Shown here piece after piece: positions 8,253 through 15,700 of a stretch of DNA of 19,890 bases. Each line of letters starts with the position of its first letter. Position 1 is the first letter of the stretch. Position numbers and translations under genes: made by a program. This stretch comes from JAUVKA01 sp964465145 (GTDB lineage Bacteria; Bacteroidota; Bacteroidia; Bacteroidales; UBA12481). The notes beneath the pieces are model-generated. The model did no database searches. It worked only from the letters and a program-made list of their open reading frames with translations, and was not told where the DNA came from. The stretch covers positions 1 to 19,890 of the forward strand of contig CAYXJR010000077.1 in the NCBI GenBank assembly GCA_964465145.1. The letters run 5' to 3'.

Positions 8253-9659
8253 ATGAAAGCTGCTTACACACAAATACTGCTAATTCTGGTGTTTCTGGTC
8301 AGTTCTTGCGGTACTGGCATGTACCTGTCTGGAGGCTATACAGATGACCTTTATTATAGCCCCGCAGATCAGCCCATAGTGATGCAAAAAAGAGTCCTTG
8401 TTGAAAAACCGATTCTTAAAGAAGACCTTGAAAACCAAGAACTTGCTTTAAAAAGTACAGAAGAAGCATTTGCAGAAGGTGAGAGGGAATATGTACTCGT
8501 TGACTCTTTATATGAAGAGTTTGTTGATGAGGATGGAAACACTATCATAAATAACCATTATTATTACGAACCAGAGGAAGAATTGTATTACACCGACAGG
8601 ATAAATCGTTTCTATCGGCCGAGTATGTCATTTGGATATTTTGATCCTTTCTATTCCGGAGGATTCGGATATGGTGGTTATGGAGGATACGGAGGATATG
8701 GTGGATACGGTGGATTTGGAGGATACGGTGGATACGGAGGATACGGGTACGGTGGTTATGGAGGATACGGTTATTATGACTTAGGGTATTCTTATTATAG
8801 TCCATATTACAGCTATTATTCCTATAATCCATGGTATAATAATTATTATGGTTACGGTAATCATTGGGGGCAAAGTTTTGCTTTTAGGAATAATGATAAT
8901 TACAAGTATGGCCACCGAAATTCCAGGATTTCTGACGGAGCCTGGGGTGGCGGTAGCAGCGGAATGGGGAACAAGTCCCAGCGCATGTACTCAAGAGGAG
9001 GTTTAGGAGGTGATGGTTCAGCAACAAAATCGGCTGTTGCCAGTGGGGGGAATTCTTCCAGGTCAACTCTTAATAATTCTGTTGCAGGGCAGGCTGATAC
9101 CAGATCTTCGAGTATAAACTCTGGTAATCCGGCTAAGATAACCAACAGCACAAGGTCAGCACAAACTAATTCACGAAGCAATGTAAGTGAATCTAAATCC
9201 ATTAATGCGAGTTCTTATGCCCGCCCACCTGTTAACGTATCTGGTTCCCGTAGCAGCTCATTGAGCAGCCGGTCGACCTATACCCGCCCCAAAACAAGTG
9301 GGACAATTACAGGGTCTGCGACATACAGGAGTGGATCATCATCATCTACTTATAACCAGGGTGGAACAAGATCCTCATCTTCTTATAAAAGCTCAGGTTC
9401 ACGAACTGTTCCTCCTACCAGTACAAGGTCGAGCTCCACATACAGGAGTTCCGGTAGCTCCGGAAGTTCTGGAAGTATGTCCCGTAGCTCAGGCAGCAGT
9501 TCGGGCAGTGTGTCCCGTAGCTCAGGCGGCAGTTCGGGTGGCTCGGGAAGTGTATCCCGAAGTTCAGGTGGTTCCAGCAGCCGGTCTTCAGGAGGAGGAG
9601 GTTCCTCAAAATCATCCGGTTCAAGTTCGAGTTCCAGGTCAGGTGGCGGGAAACGATAA
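8253..9659 (+). CDS. Lipoprotein with Gly-Tyr repeat and Ser-rich tail
   Basis: A 468-residue predicted lipoprotein. I chose the ATG at 8253 because GGAGG (8240-8244) sits 8 bases upstream; an in-frame TTG at 8238 would overlap that site. The N-terminus ends in a lipobox VSSC with Cys19. Residues 45-115 are acidic. Residues 136-202 form a Gly-Tyr low-complexity domain of about 10 GGY-type units (one GGF), then Tyr/Ser/Asn-rich sequence. From about residue 215 to the end it is Ser/Gly/Arg-rich, with repeats such as SRSSGGSSG and a basic C-terminus. This composition suggests an extended, possibly self-associating surface protein. I know of no defined function. The next gene follows on the same strand after a terminator. 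Confidence 0.85.
   Translation: MKAAYTQILLILVFLVSSCGTGMYLSGGYTDDLYYSPADQPIVMQKRVLVEKPILKEDLENQELALKSTEEAFAEGEREYVLVDSLYEEFVDEDGNTIINNHYYYEPEEELYYTDRINRFYRPSMSFGYFDPFYSGGFGYGGYGGYGGYGGYGGFGGYGGYGGYGYGGYGGYGYYDLGYSYYSPYYSYYSYNPWYNNYYGYGNHWGQSFAFRNNDNYKYGHRNSRISDGAWGGGSSGMGNKSQRMYSRGGLGGDGSATKSAVASGGNSSRSTLNNSVAGQADTRSSSINSGNPAKITNSTRSAQTNSRSNVSESKSINASSYARPPVNVSGSRSSSLSSRSTYTRPKTSGTITGSATYRSGSSSSTYNQGGTRSSSSYKSSGSRTVPPTSTRSSSTYRSSGSSGSSGSMSRSSGSSSGSVSRSSGGSSGGSGSVSRSSGGSSSRSSGGGGSSKSSGSSSSSRSGGGKR
8658..8780 (+). repeat. In-frame 9-bp Gly-Gly-Tyr coding repeat
   Basis: Consecutive codon triplets encode GGY (once GGF, once interrupted by an extra GY). Units alternate freely among GGA/GGT and TAC/TAT codons. 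The peptide repeat is therefore much better conserved than the DNA, which points to selection on the protein, not recent slippage. Confidence 0.8.
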
Positions 9660-9689
9660 TTTCTTGAAAATTGATAAGTTAACATGGTT

Positions 9690-9716
9690 CCTAAGAACCT
9701 GTTCTAGGATTTTTTT
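9690..9716 (+). terminator. Probable intrinsic terminator after the lipoprotein gene
   Basis: CCTAAGAAC and GTTCTAGG (9690-9708) can form a hairpin with a bulged A. A run of seven T follows from 9710. It lies 30 bases past the lipoprotein stop and 32 before the next start, so the FadL-like gene may be separately transcribed. A TATAATTG sequence between them is a one-mismatch match to the -7 consensus but lies very close to the ATG. Confidence 0.55.
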
Positions 9717-9747
9717 GACAAAAAACAAAAATATAATTGTAAATATC

Positions 9748-11181
9748 ATGAAAAAGTATATTCTCATAGCCTTTGTATTAGTCTTTGGCACAGGCGCTTG
9801 GGCGCAAAACGAACAAGATGCATTGCGGTATTCGCAAACCTTTTACGGTGGATCAGCACGTACTGTCAGCATGGGCGGTGCCTTTGGTGCACTGGGTGGG
9901 GATTTTGGTGCCCTGAGTATCAATCCGGCAGGTATTGCCTTATACCGACAAGGAGAATTCTCATTCACAACTAACTTTAATTCAATGAATACCGAGGCCA
10001 GTTATTTGGGCTCAAAAATGAGTGATTCCTGGTATAAAATGGGCTTTAGCCATTTTGGTGTGGTTGTTCCAATAAAATCCAGGAGAGATGCAGAATCTGG
10101 TACTAACAGCCTGAATTTTGGATTCGGTTACAATAAACTAAAGGATTTTAATAACACCGTAGCCATCAAGGCCGTTAACAATAGCAATTCTCTGGTTGAC
10201 GAGTTTGTTTACACGGCTAATAAATATGATGATTGGGATTCCTTTACCGATGGATTGGCTTGGGAAACCTTCCTGATAGATTATGATAGCTTGACTGGAG
10301 TTTACTATTCTGATTTTGATGTTTCAGGATACGGACAAACCCAGAAAAGGACTATTACCACTAAAGGAGGTATTGGCGAATATCTTTTCAGTCTGGGAGC
10401 TAATCTTGGAAATAAGGTATATGTGGGTGGATCAGTGGGTGTTCAGCGGGCAGAATACGAAGAGACCTGGATCCATACAGAAACAGACCCGACAGATATT
10501 ATCGACTATTTTGAGCAGTTTTCTTTCAGAAATGTGCTGTATACTACCGGAACAGGGCTGAATGTTAAATTTGGATTTATCGCACGGCCAATAGATTGGC
10601 TCAGGGTTGGTGGGGCTATTCATACTCCAACCTTCTTTAAACTTAAGGACGATTTTACAAGCAGTATGTCAACAGATCTGGCCGATGGAGAATCGACACA
10701 CGTTTATGATGCTAATGGAGAATATAACTATGAATTAACTACGCCTTTCCGTGCTATCGGAAGCCTTGCATTTATTCTGAAACAATTTGCAATCATATCA
10801 GTGGATTACGAATATGTCGATTATGCCAGTGCCAGATTGCGCGGCAGTGATTATGATTTCTTTGACGAGAATCAGGCTGTATCAAACCGGTACCGGGCAG
10901 CAAATAATATCAGGCTTGGGGGAGAATTTCATCTTGGGCCTATGTTTTTCAGGGGTGGTTATGCTCTCTATGGCACTCCATACGTTTCAGGAGAACCCAA
11001 TGATATTCAGGTTTACCAAGCATTATCAGGTGGTTTTGGATACCGCACTGCAGCATTCTTTATGGATCTGGGGCTAGTAAGATCTGGATTCGATCAGAAG
11101 TATTTTCTGTATAACGAGAATGCCGCTGATCTGACGAATTCCAAAACACGATTTATGGCAACTCTGGGGTTTAGGTTTTAA
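9748..11181 (+). CDS. FadL/OmpP1-like outer-membrane protein
   Basis: A 477-residue predicted outer-membrane beta-barrel. The ATG at 9748 gives a clean signal peptide (MKKYILIAFVLVFGTGAWA, cleavage before QNEQ); the reading frame stays open upstream only because it shadows the Ser-rich gene. After the signal comes the hatch-like segment YGGSARTVSMGGAFGALGGD, then SINPAGIALY, the hallmark N-terminal pattern of the OmpP1/FadL/TodX family as seen in Bacteroidota. The rest alternates aromatic and polar residues as in beta-strands and ends in Phe (TLGFRF), a typical barrel insertion signal. The family takes up hydrophobic compounds in proteobacteria; the substrate here cannot be told from sequence. 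Confidence 0.85.
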   Translation: MKKYILIAFVLVFGTGAWAQNEQDALRYSQTFYGGSARTVSMGGAFGALGGDFGALSINPAGIALYRQGEFSFTTNFNSMNTEASYLGSKMSDSWYKMGFSHFGVVVPIKSRRDAESGTNSLNFGFGYNKLKDFNNTVAIKAVNNSNSLVDEFVYTANKYDDWDSFTDGLAWETFLIDYDSLTGVYYSDFDVSGYGQTQKRTITTKGGIGEYLFSLGANLGNKVYVGGSVGVQRAEYEETWIHTETDPTDIIDYFEQFSFRNVLYTTGTGLNVKFGFIARPIDWLRVGGAIHTPTFFKLKDDFTSSMSTDLADGESTHVYDANGEYNYELTTPFRAIGSLAFILKQFAIISVDYEYVDYASARLRGSDYDFFDENQAVSNRYRAANNIRLGGEFHLGPMFFRGGYALYGTPYVSGEPNDIQVYQALSGGFGYRTAAFFMDLGLVRSGFDQKYFLYNENAADLTNSKTRFMATLGFRF

Positions 11182-11183
11182 GA

Positions 11184-11260
11184 GGGAACAGGGAACGGTT
11201 AACAGGGAACAGGGAGCAGGGAACAGTTAACAGTTAACGGGGAACAGGGAACAGGGAAAC
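11184..11260. repeat. Eleven-unit 7-bp tandem array (GGGAACA/GTTAACA)
   Basis: Eleven consecutive heptamers in perfect register: GGGAACA, GGGAACG, GTTAACA, GGGAACA, GGGAGCA, GGGAACA, GTTAACA, GTTAACG, GGGAACA, GGGAACA, GGGAAAC. Two unit types, GGGAACA and GTTAACA, are interleaved. The array begins 3 bases after the FadL-like stop codon. Confidence 0.9.
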
Positions 11261-11300
11261 TAATTTAGAGGGAAAGGCCGGGCTTGGTAGAATTCCTGAT

Positions 11301-11332
11301 ATCCGTCATCTGTCATCCGTCATCCGTCATCC
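11301..11332. repeat. Second 7-bp tandem array (ATCCGTC, about 4.6 units)
   Basis: The units are ATCCGTC, ATCTGTC, ATCCGTC, ATCCGTC and a partial ATCC, in exact register. The unit sequence is unrelated to the first array 40 bases away but has the same period. Together they fill most of the 175-base gap between two convergent genes, in which I saw no clear intrinsic terminator. Confidence 0.85.
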
Positions 11333-11356
11333 TAAACATATAAACCTTCTTTTTCG

Positions 11357-11983
11357 TCACCTTTTCTTTGACTGTTTTATTATCCTAACAGCATCAGGGC
11401 CTGTTTGAAATATAAGGTCAACGATGCTGAGATTTGCCTGGAATCCAAACTTATCAAAAAAATTCTGAGTGTATGGATCTGGGGAAAAAGAAGAATCATT
11501 TCTCCAGTCGACTTTTGGGTGGATCAGACTTCTCAAATCGATTTCCCCAATATCAAGTGACGAATCATATACGTTGGTTTCCTCTATTCGAATTTGAAGA
11601 TCCATGATATCCAAAAGGGTGTGAAGAATTTCCAGGTTTAAATCATAAAGATATTTCCAATCCTTTTCCCAAAAAGGTTTAAAATCATCAATAAAGAACT
11701 CATAGAAAGGCGAGTGTTGATAGGCAGATTGTATGGTTTTCATGTGGACTTTACGCCAGCCGGTAGATGAATCAATCTTCATCTCTGTTATTAATTGTCC
11801 TGGTGTTCGCCCTTTCAGAATTGGAATGTAAAGACTCACAGGCCCATTAGCCGCATAAATTATGAATCTATTCCGGTAGGATTGTTTCTGGTAGTTTTCC
11901 TTAGATTCCAGAAAAAACTTATCCAGATCAATGATTTTTGAAAAATATTGGATTGGGGGGAAATGGGCTGTGGAAAGCAGCAT
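11357..11983 (-). CDS. WbqC-family protein
   Basis: A 208-residue cytoplasmic protein of the WbqC-like family, recognised by the opening LLSTAHFPPIQYFSKI, the KQSYRNRFIIYAANGPVSL and GRTPGQLITEMKID segments, and WRKVHMKTIQSAYQHSPFYEFF. In some bacteria the family occurs in polysaccharide biosynthesis clusters, but its reaction is not established to my knowledge. It lies 18 bases after the last signal peptidase gene on the same strand and is the last gene of the dapB-lepB operon. A WbqC gene next to lepB is, from memory, a recurring Bacteroidota arrangement. Confidence 0.82.
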   Translation of the reverse strand: MLLSTAHFPPIQYFSKIIDLDKFFLESKENYQKQSYRNRFIIYAANGPVSLYIPILKGRTPGQLITEMKIDSSTGWRKVHMKTIQSAYQHSPFYEFFIDDFKPFWEKDWKYLYDLNLEILHTLLDIMDLQIRIEETNVYDSSLDIGEIDLRSLIHPKVDWRNDSSFSPDPYTQNFFDKFGFQANLSIVDLIFQTGPDAVRIIKQSKKR

Positions 11984-12001
11984 ATGAGATGTTTTGAGAG
12001 G

Positions 12002-13018
12002 CTAGTCAATCGGTTTTAAGGTTCTCTTGAGTTTTGATCCACCCAGGTACTCAAATTGCGAATCCCCAGAGAACAAAATCCTCTTGCAAATCCCTATGAT
12101 GCGGGACTCAGGAATAAACCCGACAATTCTGGAATCGTCAGGTTTGTCTCGGTTATCATCCATTACGAAATAATAATTATTTTTGAAGGTATAGGTGCTG
12201 GACTTAATTCCATTTATGGTAATCCCACTGAAATCTACGAGTAAGTCATTACCTTCATGAATATCAATGATCACTCTGTATAGGTCGATATTCTTGAGAT
12301 TTAGATCCACTTTAATTCCTTTTTCAGGTATAATCAGAGGCCCATATTGATCCCTGTTCCAGAAAAAGAAGCTGGAGTAAGGGAAGTATCCACTGGATGA
12401 GTCCCCAATATATTGTTTTCTAAGACGAATGGTTTTAACTATTGGTAATTCCTGAATTGCCTGGTAAGCTGCACTATCGAGCAAAAAATCATAAATCCCT
12501 ACATCGGCAATTAATTCCGGCTCTTCAAGGCTGAATTTACTCAGAAAATCAAAGCGAACAGGTTCTCCTCCTGTAACAACCCGGTATAATCGCCGAACAG
12601 TAACGGGGGCCTGTATTTCATTTCGATTAACAAATAGCTCCTTATTAAGGATTACAATTGTGTCACCAGGCAATCCAATTATTCTGGAAATTTTTATTGG
12701 AGAGCGATCTATAGGTTTGTCAGCAACACGTGGATCATTATAGGCTATAACCTGATCCCTTTGAAAGTCATGAAATCCTGGCAACCTGAAATATGGGATG
12801 CGAAAGAAATCCAGGTACGACCTATCCGCTCCAGGTAGTCCAAAGATAGAATTGGGAAACCTTGTTCCTTTTGACAGCTTATTGACAAGGACGCGGTCGC
12901 CAGGAATCAAGGTAGAAGCCATTGTGAAGCTTTCTATTTTGTAAGTCTGGAAAATAAATACTCTGATCAGGAATATTAGCAGAACGGTCCACAAAACACC
13001 TTTGATAATCTTTCTCAT
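12002..13018 (-). CDS. Signal peptidase I homologue lacking the Ser-Lys dyad (short copy)
   Basis: A 338-residue member of the signal peptidase I (S26) family with a single N-terminal membrane segment (about 7-24). The box B region reads ESFTMASTLIPGD, putting Thr32 where the catalytic Ser belongs. The box D region reads KISRIIGLPGD, putting Ser111 where the general-base Lys belongs. Box E is DDNRDKPDDSR (287-297), with Asp in place of the first Gly. The fold motifs GLPGD and FWNRDQYGP and the insert shared with its neighbours are intact, and the frame is undamaged, so it is not a decaying pseudogene. It is probably inactive in the classical sense; Lys109, two residues before Ser111, could be an alternative base. 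It starts 29 bases after the active copy's stop. Confidence 0.88.
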   Translation of the reverse strand: MRKIIKGVLWTVLLIFLIRVFIFQTYKIESFTMASTLIPGDRVLVNKLSKGTRFPNSIFGLPGADRSYLDFFRIPYFRLPGFHDFQRDQVIAYNDPRVADKPIDRSPIKISRIIGLPGDTIVILNKELFVNRNEIQAPVTVRRLYRVVTGGEPVRFDFLSKFSLEEPELIADVGIYDFLLDSAAYQAIQELPIVKTIRLRKQYIGDSSSGYFPYSSFFFWNRDQYGPLIIPEKGIKVDLNLKNIDLYRVIIDIHEGNDLLVDFSGITINGIKSSTYTFKNNYYFVMDDNRDKPDDSRIVGFIPESRIIGICKRILFSGDSQFEYLGGSKLKRTLKPID

Positions 13019-13047
13019 TTATCTGAACTTGTTGTCTGAAGGGAAAG

Positions 13048-14388
13048 TTAGCGGATTTTTCTCATCATACGATTCCAGCGTATGTTAGCCGGAAATTTCT
13101 TTTCCTTATCAAATGAAATATATACAAATAATGGTTTACCAACAACATGATCCTCGGGAACAAATCCCCAATACCTCGAATCTGCCGAGTTGTGCCTGTT
13201 ATCACCCATCATCCAAAAGTAATCCATTTTGAAAGTATAGGAAGTGGCAACCTCTTCATTAATATAAATTTCTCCATCTCTGACGTCCAGGTCATTTCCC
13301 TCATAAACATCAATCAGACGCTCATAAAGAGGCAAATTCTTTAAATTGATATTTACAGAAGCACCTTTTTGTGGGATCCAGATTGGTCCATAATTATCAC
13401 GGTTCCATTTGAAATTATCTGAAAAGGGGAATGTTCCTTTCTCCCATGAATTTGCAGGGTACAAATAACGAACAACGTCTATCACATTAGGAAGTTTTTT
13501 TAATTCGATTACCATCTCCTCAGTCAGTGGGAAGTCGGAATAGCTGCTATTACTGGCACTGAATTTTGAATCTGCTTCCGCAATTCCAAGGTTCTCGAGT
13601 TTAATCTGATTTATTTTGGTGCCATTCGTCATTACCGTATAGTTGAATTGCAGGTTTTCAACCTTTTCCTGGGGCTGTCCGTTTACAAATAATTGATTGT
13701 TTATTACCTGGATACTATCCCCGGAAATCCCAACACATCTTTTTATGAAATTCTCCCTTTTATCCACTGGCCGGGCTACAATCCTTCCGTAATAGTTTTT
13801 ATCCGACCAAACACGTTCACGGCCGGCATCCCGAACAAAACTGTAATAACTATAGTTACTCTGCCATGCTGTACAAACTGTATCGCCTTCCGGATAATTA
13901 AATACAACCACATCATTGTTTTTGATTGAGCTTAATCCCTTCAAGCGCCTGTAGTCCTTCTTAATCCAGGTAAGGAATGAATTTTTATCTTTGGTAAGAG
14001 GCAGTGTATGCTGTACCAGAGGGAAGGAGAGGGGAGTCTGAGGAATCCTGGGGCCGAAATGCACCTTGCTTACAAAAAGATTATCCCCGATAAGCAGGGA
14101 TTTTTCCATAGAAGCTGTTGGAATATTGAAGTTCTGGAAAAAGAAAATATTGATAAAGGTAACAGCCACAAGAGCAAAAATCAGAGCATCCAACCATTCG
14201 ATCACCGTGTTGTTTGTCTTGTTTCTCTTTTTCCAGAATGACCAATTAACTTTCTTTGTAAGATACATATCCACTAAAACAGGGATACCCAGCAGCCACC
14301 AGTAATTAACTAACCAGATAACCCAGAGTATATATAACGCTAAAGCAATGCCGAATTTAATGTATTGTTTTCGAGGTATTTTCTTCAT
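13048..14388 (-). CDS. lepB: Signal peptidase I, catalytically intact copy
   Basis: A 446-residue signal peptidase I that would remove Sec/Tat signal peptides at the outer face of the inner membrane. It has two N-terminal hydrophobic segments (about 13-42) and a third at about 66-84. Catalytic Ser93 sits in IPTASMEKSLLIGD and catalytic Lys216 in IKRCVGISGD. Box E GDNRHNSADSR (395-405) is canonical. It is longer than E. coli LepB (324 residues) because of an insert of about 160 residues between boxes D and E, shared with both neighbours (WNRDNYGP, LYERLIDVYEGNDL). It lies 7 bases after the third paralogue, so the two are probably translationally linked. It is the only copy of the three expected to be active. 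Confidence 0.95.
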   Translation of the reverse strand: MKKIPRKQYIKFGIALALYILWVIWLVNYWWLLGIPVLVDMYLTKKVNWSFWKKRNKTNNTVIEWLDALIFALVAVTFINIFFFQNFNIPTASMEKSLLIGDNLFVSKVHFGPRIPQTPLSFPLVQHTLPLTKDKNSFLTWIKKDYRRLKGLSSIKNNDVVVFNYPEGDTVCTAWQSNYSYYSFVRDAGRERVWSDKNYYGRIVARPVDKRENFIKRCVGISGDSIQVINNQLFVNGQPQEKVENLQFNYTVMTNGTKINQIKLENLGIAEADSKFSASNSSYSDFPLTEEMVIELKKLPNVIDVVRYLYPANSWEKGTFPFSDNFKWNRDNYGPIWIPQKGASVNINLKNLPLYERLIDVYEGNDLDVRDGEIYINEEVATSYTFKMDYFWMMGDNRHNSADSRYWGFVPEDHVVGKPLFVYISFDKEKKFPANIRWNRMMRKIR

Positions 14389-14395
14389 TTCTTTT

Positions 14396-15691
14396 CTATT
14401 TTAATATATCAAAATTCCGATCCCAGTTGATCCGGATTCCCTTACCGGGCCGGGAGGACAAAGATAACCAAATAAGCCAAGGCTTTCCTATGATATGATC
14501 TTCCGGTAAAAATCCCCAGTGCCTTGAGTCGCGAGAATAATGGCGACTGTCCCCGGCCACAAAATAATAATCCATTTTCACCTTGTACTGGCTGGAAGCT
14601 TTATTGTTAATGTATATTGTATTATTCTCTATTAATAGTGAATTACCTTCATAAACACTGATCAGCCTTTCATACAAGCTGATATTCTGCACATTAAGGT
14701 CTATCAAATTACCACTGGAGGGCACAATTACCGGGCCAAATTGATCAGTATTCCATGGGAAAGAAGGCTCATGAGGGAAAATTTGAATATTTCCCCTGGA
14801 TTGTTTTTGGATATATGGTTCAACATTTGTAATCCCTTGTTGGATTTTAACTTTTTGTGCCTGTTCTGCAGATAGGGGAACAAGATATCCTTTGTCGGGT
14901 AAAATTTTGATATCCGATGCTTCCAGATCAAATTCCTCAAATAATTCAGTGAGCAGCTCTGTGTTATCAGCTTCCACCAGATATTTGTACCTATTAAAGT
15001 TTGGCCTTTCTAATGCACCGTTAATGTATGCCTGCCCATTATAAAAAAGGATGGTATCACCAGGGATACCCAGGCATCGGCTCACCTCAACTTCCCTCCG
15101 GTCTACAGGCCGGAAATGAGCATCCCCTGATACCACTTGATTAATACTGGCTTCCTTTGATCTTGCTATAGCGTGATAGCTCAAATTTTCGGCCCCAATA
15201 TAAACCGAGTCTCCTTCAGGAAAATTATATGCCATCAGGTCGCCTCGTTGAATCTTCACGAATCCTCTTAATCTAATGTAGGGAATTGCAGGTTTAACAA
15301 GATATGATTGTTTGCCTCGACTGAAAGGGAGGTAATGGTGAGTGAAAGGGAAGTTTATTGGAGTTATGGGAAGCCGGGGGCCGTATCTTAGCTTGGAAAC
15401 CAGAACATTATCACCATTTTTCAGATAGGGTTGCATTCCTGTATTTGAGAGTGTAAGGCTTTCCAGAACAAATAAGCGCAACAGCAATGTGGTTATCAGC
15501 AGCCATAATAATATTTGTACCCGTAAAGGGATAGCTCTGTGAAGATGGAGCTTTATAAAACTCCAGTTTATTATTCCAATAAAGAAGATATCAATCAGGA
15601 TTAATATGGCCGCCCACAACCAGAACCATCCGGAAAAAAGCCCGGTCAAAAAGATTATTAAGGTTAATGTAGCGAACCAGAGCCAGCGCAT
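14396..15691 (-). CDS. Signal peptidase I homologue lacking the Ser-Lys dyad (long copy)
   Basis: A 431-residue S26-family protein with the same layout as the active copy: two N-terminal hydrophobic segments (about 3-40) and a third at about 57-76. The box B equivalent reads SNTGMQPYLKNGD, placing Gly85 at the nucleophile position. The box D equivalent reads VEVSRCLGIPGD, placing Ser204 at the Lys position. Box E is GDSRHYSRDSR (380-390), nearly canonical. With neither nucleophile nor base it cannot use the usual mechanism. The reading frame, membrane segments and shared insert (FPWNTDQFGP, LYERLISVYEGNSL) are intact, arguing for a kept non-catalytic role. It is the first lepB-like gene after dapB, 9 bases downstream of the dapB stop. 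Confidence 0.88.
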   Translation of the reverse strand: MRWLWFATLTLIIFLTGLFSGWFWLWAAILILIDIFFIGIINWSFIKLHLHRAIPLRVQILLWLLITTLLLRLFVLESLTLSNTGMQPYLKNGDNVLVSKLRYGPRLPITPINFPFTHHYLPFSRGKQSYLVKPAIPYIRLRGFVKIQRGDLMAYNFPEGDSVYIGAENLSYHAIARSKEASINQVVSGDAHFRPVDRREVEVSRCLGIPGDTILFYNGQAYINGALERPNFNRYKYLVEADNTELLTELFEEFDLEASDIKILPDKGYLVPLSAEQAQKVKIQQGITNVEPYIQKQSRGNIQIFPHEPSFPWNTDQFGPVIVPSSGNLIDLNVQNISLYERLISVYEGNSLLIENNTIYINNKASSQYKVKMDYYFVAGDSRHYSRDSRHWGFLPEDHIIGKPWLIWLSLSSRPGKGIRINWDRNFDILK

Positions 15692-15700
15692 TTTATTAAA

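Noticed and set aside
9383..9685. Pro/Glu/Leu-rich open frame on the minus strand
   Set aside because: It is the antisense of the Ser/Gly-rich repeat, whose skewed composition keeps several frames open. It has no start context or homology.
9298..9747. N-terminal extension of the FadL-like gene in the open frame
   Set aside because: It is an alternate-phase shadow of the Ser-rich lipoprotein gene. The ATG at 9748 begins a clear signal peptide.
11184..11332. CRISPR array
   Set aside because: Units are 7 bp with no spacers, no long direct repeats and no cas genes nearby.
12002..15691. The two non-canonical signal peptidase genes as decaying pseudogenes
   Set aside because: Both have uninterrupted full-length frames, intact membrane segments and conserved non-catalytic motifs, and short intergenic distances. 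Decay would be expected to scatter damage.
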